A stretch of DNA of 26,281 bases, taken from the NCBI GenBank assembly GCA_023388035.1, contig JAEWGY010000029.1, positions 1 to 26,281 on the forward strand, given 5' to 3'. The DNA comes from Bacillota bacterium (GTDB lineage Bacteria > Bacillota_I > Bacilli_A > Erysipelotrichales > Erysipelotrichaceae). The notes beneath the pieces are model-generated. The model ran no database searches. It saw only the letters and a list, made by a program, of their open reading frames with translations, and was not told where the DNA came from. Positions 23,800 to 26,281 of this stretch are shown in pieces (the first letter of the stretch is position 1; each line of letters starts with the position of its first letter). The translations under genes and the position numbers were made by a program.

Positions 23800-24604
23800 A
23801 ATTTTATATATTGTCGCAAGTCCCATTGGTAATCTTGAAGATATGAATCAATTGGGGATTCGCTATTTAAATGAAGCTGATTATATTGCGGTAGAAGATA
23901 GTAGAGTTAGTTTAAAATTATTAAATCACCTTAAAATCAATAAAAAACTACTTAGTTATCATAAATTCAATGAAGATAAAGCAAGCTTAAAGATAGTTGA
24001 ATTAATTAAACAAGGATTTAAAGTTGCTTTATTATCTGATGCTGGTTTCCCTTTGATTAGTGATCCTGGATATAATTTAGTATCTAGATGTCTTAATGAG
24101 GAAATTAAAATAGAGATTAGTGGTGGTGCTAATGCAGCACTATACGCTTTAATTAAATCAGGATTTGATACCAATCATTTCCTTTTTTACGGTTTTTTAA
24201 ATCATAAGGAAACTAAGGCTAAAAAAGAACTTGAAGAATTAAGTAAGATACCATATACTTTAATTTTTTATGAGTCAGTACATCGTATTAATAATAGTCT
24301 AAAATTATTATATGAAGTTTTAGGTGATCGTAAAGTTTGTGTTTGTAAAGAGCTTTCTAAATTATATGAAGAAGTTTTCCACTTTAATTTAAGTAAGCAT
24401 CATCAATATAATTTCACTAAGGGTGAATATGTGATAGTTGTAAGTAAAGCAGAAGTTAAGAATGATAATACTGATGATTTTACTAAGCAATATAATGAGT
24501 TATTAAAGCTAGGTCTTAGTAAGTCGATGGCTGTTAAAATATTGGTTAAACTTTTTAATGTTAAAAAGAAAGATTTATATCTTTATAGCATCAATGAAGA
24601 CTGA
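23789..24604 (+). CDS. rsmI: 16S rRNA 2'-O-ribose C1402 methyltransferase RsmI
   Basis: A 271-aa tetrapyrrole-methylase-fold enzyme that methylates the 2'-OH of C1402 in 16S rRNA, at the decoding site. ASPIGNLED (10-18), VEDSR (35-39) and LLSDAGFPLISDPG (81-94) are the SAM-binding and substrate motifs. The last one differs from the common SDAGTPGISDPG at two places, and the PGxSA motif reads ISGGANAAL. The C-terminal about 50 residues form the small helical domain of the family. It starts 11 bases inside ricT without a ribosome binding site. It is the last gene of the operon; the stop is followed by a palindrome and a terminator. Confidence 0.94.
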   Translation: MSNKILYIVASPIGNLEDMNQLGIRYLNEADYIAVEDSRVSLKLLNHLKINKKLLSYHKFNEDKASLKIVELIKQGFKVALLSDAGFPLISDPGYNLVSRCLNEEIKIEISGGANAALYALIKSGFDTNHFLFYGFLNHKETKAKKELEELSKIPYTLIFYESVHRINNSLKLLYEVLGDRKVCVCKELSKLYEEVFHFNLSKHHQYNFTKGEYVIVVSKAEVKNDNTDDFTKQYNELLKLGLSKSMAVKILVKLFNVKKKDLYLYSINED

Positions 24605-24640
24605 GCGTTTTACTGGAACTTAAACATTAAAAGTATTAAG

Positions 24641-24723
24641 ATATTATCGTAGTGTAGAATCAAATAAGCTTTTAGAATTAATTCAAGTTAATTCTAAAAG
24701 CTTAACATTAAATACTACAATAT
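24641..24723. repeat. Long palindrome in the rsmI 3' region
   Basis: A perfect 17-bp inverted repeat (24665-24681 with 24688-24704, 6-base loop) is flanked by further matching arms GTAGT/ACTAC (24649-24653 with 24714-24718) and ATATT/AATAT (24641-24645 with 24719-24723). No T-tract follows the core. It could be a 3' UTR stabilising stem, an RNase III site, or the remnant of a small palindromic mobile repeat. The 241-base gap between rsmI and the lipase gene holds this palindrome, a terminator and a promoter; I see no gene in it. Confidence 0.7.
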
Positions 24724-24737
24724 ACCATACTCTTTTT

Positions 24738-24765
24738 AAAGGACTGTAATTTTTACAGTCTTTTA
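24738..24765 (+). terminator. Terminator of the nudF-rsmI operon
   Basis: GACTGTAA/TTACAGTC (24742-24749 with 24753-24760) around a 3-base loop, extended by A-T pairs to 24738 and 24764 and followed by TTTTATTATA. It lies 134 bases beyond the rsmI stop and is symmetric enough to work in both directions. Confidence 0.85.
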
Positions 24766-24813
24766 TTATAATAGGTTAAAATAATATGAAAATAGAATTT
24801 TTGGCTATTAATA

Positions 24814-24822
24814 TGTTATAAT
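24814..24822 (+). promoter_or_regulatory. Extended -10 promoter of the lipase-like gene
   Basis: TGTTATAAT (TATAAT at 24817-24822) is the same extended -10 element as at nudF; the 11-base string TATGTTATAAT is identical at both. No good -35 is seen. The predicted +1 is near 24829, and a ribosome binding site AAAGGA (24834-24839) precedes the ATG by 6 bases, so this message is short-leadered but not leaderless. Confidence 0.65.
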
Positions 24823-24845
24823 CATTAAGGATTAAAGGAATTAAA

Positions 24846-26281
24846 ATGCGAAAAAAATATTTTATAAGTTATTTAATATTATTAAATTTTATTATGTTAG
24901 GATTAAGCAGTTCCATAAAAGCGTTTGATCTTAGTAAGCATTATAAAGCAGATAGTGATCGTGATGGCATAATTGATATTTATGATCAAAATCCTAATGA
25001 ATGGGATGTTAGTGATCGTGATTTACGTTTCTTTATGGAATTAATTTATCGTGATCCAGCTTTTATTAAAGATATATTTAACAATAATCAAACAAGAATT
25101 GATGAGTTTAATAGGGATAAATTAAATAGTGCTGCTGATATTAGGGAAATGATTAATGATTGGCAATTTGTTAAATATTTTGATTATGAAAAAACAAGTG
25201 GTTTTTTTGCTGGTATTTTTAAGAATGCTAATCAATTAATAGTTGCGATTAGAGGAACTAATAATGCTGTTGATAATAAATCTAATATCAGTATTGCCTT
25301 TGGTGCAAGACCTGCTCAAGTTGATCATTTAAAGGAAGTTAAAGATTATTTAGTAAGCAATTATCCAGATTCTAAATATTATCTTACTGGTCATTCCTTA
25401 GGAGGATATTTATCAGCTTATTTAGCATCTGATTCAAGTCTTTTATATAATGATGCAAGACTTATTCATGCAGCAATTTTTAATGCTCCAGGTATTCCTG
25501 CTAATCTTTTCTCAGGCTCCACTCATCGCAGTGTAGCTAGTAATAATGACCGTAATACTAGTTTAAATAGTCCTAAGTTTAAATTAGCAGATAAACGTTT
25601 TAATTTAGAAAAGTATAAATTTCAACCTTATGGCATCCATGGTGATGTAATTAATGGTATTGATAAATATGAAAATACTAGGTGGTCAAATTCTTTAAAT
25701 GATAGTAATAAACACTCTAGTACTAATTTTGTTTCATTAAAAAAAGATCCTAATTTTAGAAATTGGTTTTCTAGTGGTTATCGCTTAGATAAGGCTTATT
25801 TAAATCTTGATAGTGACAATGATGGTATAAGTGATATTGATGAATTACATATTGGAACTGATTATTTAAAACTTGATAGTGACAATGATGGTTTTGGTGA
25901 TCTTATTGAATTATTAGTAAGCTCAAATCCCCTAGATCAAAATCAAAAACCAAAACTAAGTGATTTATATATTATTTCAGCTACTGGTGGTTTAAATTTA
26001 AATAAACGTAGTGAACTAAATGAAGAATTAGTTAAATCTAAGGTTATTTCTATTCTTAAAGAAGACTTAAGAAAATATGATAAGCAAGCAGCTTTAGTTA
26101 CTCAAAATGTTAATTATCAATTACTTGATTATCCTGACGATATTAGTAAGGCAGGATATAATTTCAAGGTTAGGGTTAAAGGACTTTTTGCTGATGGTAG
26201 TGAATCGAATATCATTAATATTCCAATTAAAATTGAAGAGAATAAGATTATCAGCGCAACTAATATTAATGAACTTAAAAA
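24846..26281 (+). CDS. Secreted lipase-like alpha/beta hydrolase with calcium-binding Asp-rich repeats (3' truncated)
   Basis: The frame is open to the window edge: 478 complete codons and no stop. A signal peptide covers 1-26 (basic start, hydrophobic core, cut near IKA-FD). A first Asp-rich calcium loop, DSDRDGIIDIYD, starts at residue 36, directly after it. The hydrolase domain follows, with the nucleophile elbow GHSLGG (182-187, Ser184), AIRGT upstream as in class 3 lipases and DUF2974-type proteins, and probable Asp267 (HGDVING) and His290 (KHSSTNF) as the remaining triad. Then come two thrombospondin-type-3-like loops, DSDNDGISDIDE (from 322) and DSDNDGFGDLIE (from 344), and a further domain from about 368 that runs off the end. 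Likely a calcium-dependent extracellular esterase, lipase or phospholipase; the substrate is unknown. It has its own promoter and ribosome binding site. Confidence 0.85.
   Translation, partial: MRKKYFISYLILLNFIMLGLSSSIKAFDLSKHYKADSDRDGIIDIYDQNPNEWDVSDRDLRFFMELIYRDPAFIKDIFNNNQTRIDEFNRDKLNSAADIREMINDWQFVKYFDYEKTSGFFAGIFKNANQLIVAIRGTNNAVDNKSNISIAFGARPAQVDHLKEVKDYLVSNYPDSKYYLTGHSLGGYLSAYLASDSSLLYNDARLIHAAIFNAPGIPANLFSGSTHRSVASNNDRNTSLNSPKFKLADKRFNLEKYKFQPYGIHGDVINGIDKYENTRWSNSLNDSNKHSSTNFVSLKKDPNFRNWFSSGYRLDKAYLNLDSDNDGISDIDELHIGTDYLKLDSDNDGFGDLIELLVSSNPLDQNQKPKLSDLYIISATGGLNLNKRSELNEELVKSKVISILKEDLRKYDKQAALVTQNVNYQLLDYPDDISKAGYNFKVRVKGLFADGSESNIINIPIKIEENKIISATNINELK
25806..25892 (+). repeat. 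Direct repeat encoding two calcium-binding loops
   Basis: The same 21 bases, encoding Leu-Asp-Ser-Asp-Asn-Asp-Gly, occur at 25806-25826 and 25872-25892, 66 bases (22 codons) apart in phase. The translated units match the thrombospondin type 3/EF-hand-like consensus DxDxDGxxDxxE. Confidence 0.85.

Noticed and set aside
24665..24704. The palindrome after rsmI as the operon terminator
   Set aside because: The following bases are not T-rich, and a hairpin with a proper T-tract lies 34 bases downstream at 24738-24765.
1..26281. UGA read as tryptophan (Mollicutes code)
   Set aside because: TGA ends nifZ, queT, tmk, holB and rsmI at sensible places, and tryptophan is encoded by TGG in conserved positions such as RpoB MTWHGYNYEDA.
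1..26281. CRISPR arrays, tRNA or rRNA genes, insertion sequences, phage or toxin-antitoxin modules
   Set aside because: No regularly spaced repeats, tRNA-like folds, transposase or integrase motifs or small paired toxin genes were seen.

Overview
The window is about 26 kb of AT-rich DNA (by eye near 30% G+C) from a Gram-positive bacterium of the Bacillota. Gene content and order (ezrA-nifZ-thiI, rplJL-ybxB-rpoBC, tmk-holB-ricT-rsmI) are of the Bacillus type, and TGA is a normal stop codon, so this is not a Mycoplasma/Spiroplasma-type code. Missing linker genes, the RpoB N-terminal sequence and an Asn at the rifampicin-site position equivalent to E. coli His526 point to the Erysipelotrichia/Mollicutes side of the phylum. 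That placement is inference. No tRNA, rRNA, CRISPR array, insertion sequence or phage gene is visible.

Layout. (1) 1-3752, plus strand: the 3' part of ezrA (division regulator), then a cysteine desulfurase and ThiI, a pair that makes 4-thiouridine in tRNA. A hairpin with the thiI stop codon in its loop ends this unit and the convergent unit opposite. (2) 3764-5125, minus strand: an ECF vitamin-transporter S component, a DUF212/PAP2-like membrane protein and a small NifU-like Fe-S scaffold. (3) 5298-10856, plus strand: a very large (1852 aa) secreted subtilisin-like protease of the lactocepin/C5a-peptidase architecture, held by a C-terminal membrane helix, with its own promoter. (4) 10880-20557: a consensus promoter, an L10 leader RNA with a terminator/antiterminator switch, then rplJ-rplL-ybxB-rpoB-rpoC and a terminator. 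(5) 20563-24765: six overlapping genes nudF-queT-tmk-holB-ricT-rsmI, apparently transcribed from an extended -10 promoter whose start point falls on the first base of the first codon. (6) 24846-end: a secreted lipase-like protein with calcium-binding aspartate repeats, cut by the window edge.

Most of the window is core information-processing genes. Two large secreted hydrolases flank it, and the two ECF S components suggest reliance on imported vitamins or queuosine precursors. I do not see a clearly new multi-gene system. The best leads are regulatory or structural: the L10 leader switch, two probable leaderless mRNAs, a strong hairpin inside ybxB, an expanded domain in RpoB with a predicted rifampicin-insensitive site, and the architectures of the two secreted enzymes.
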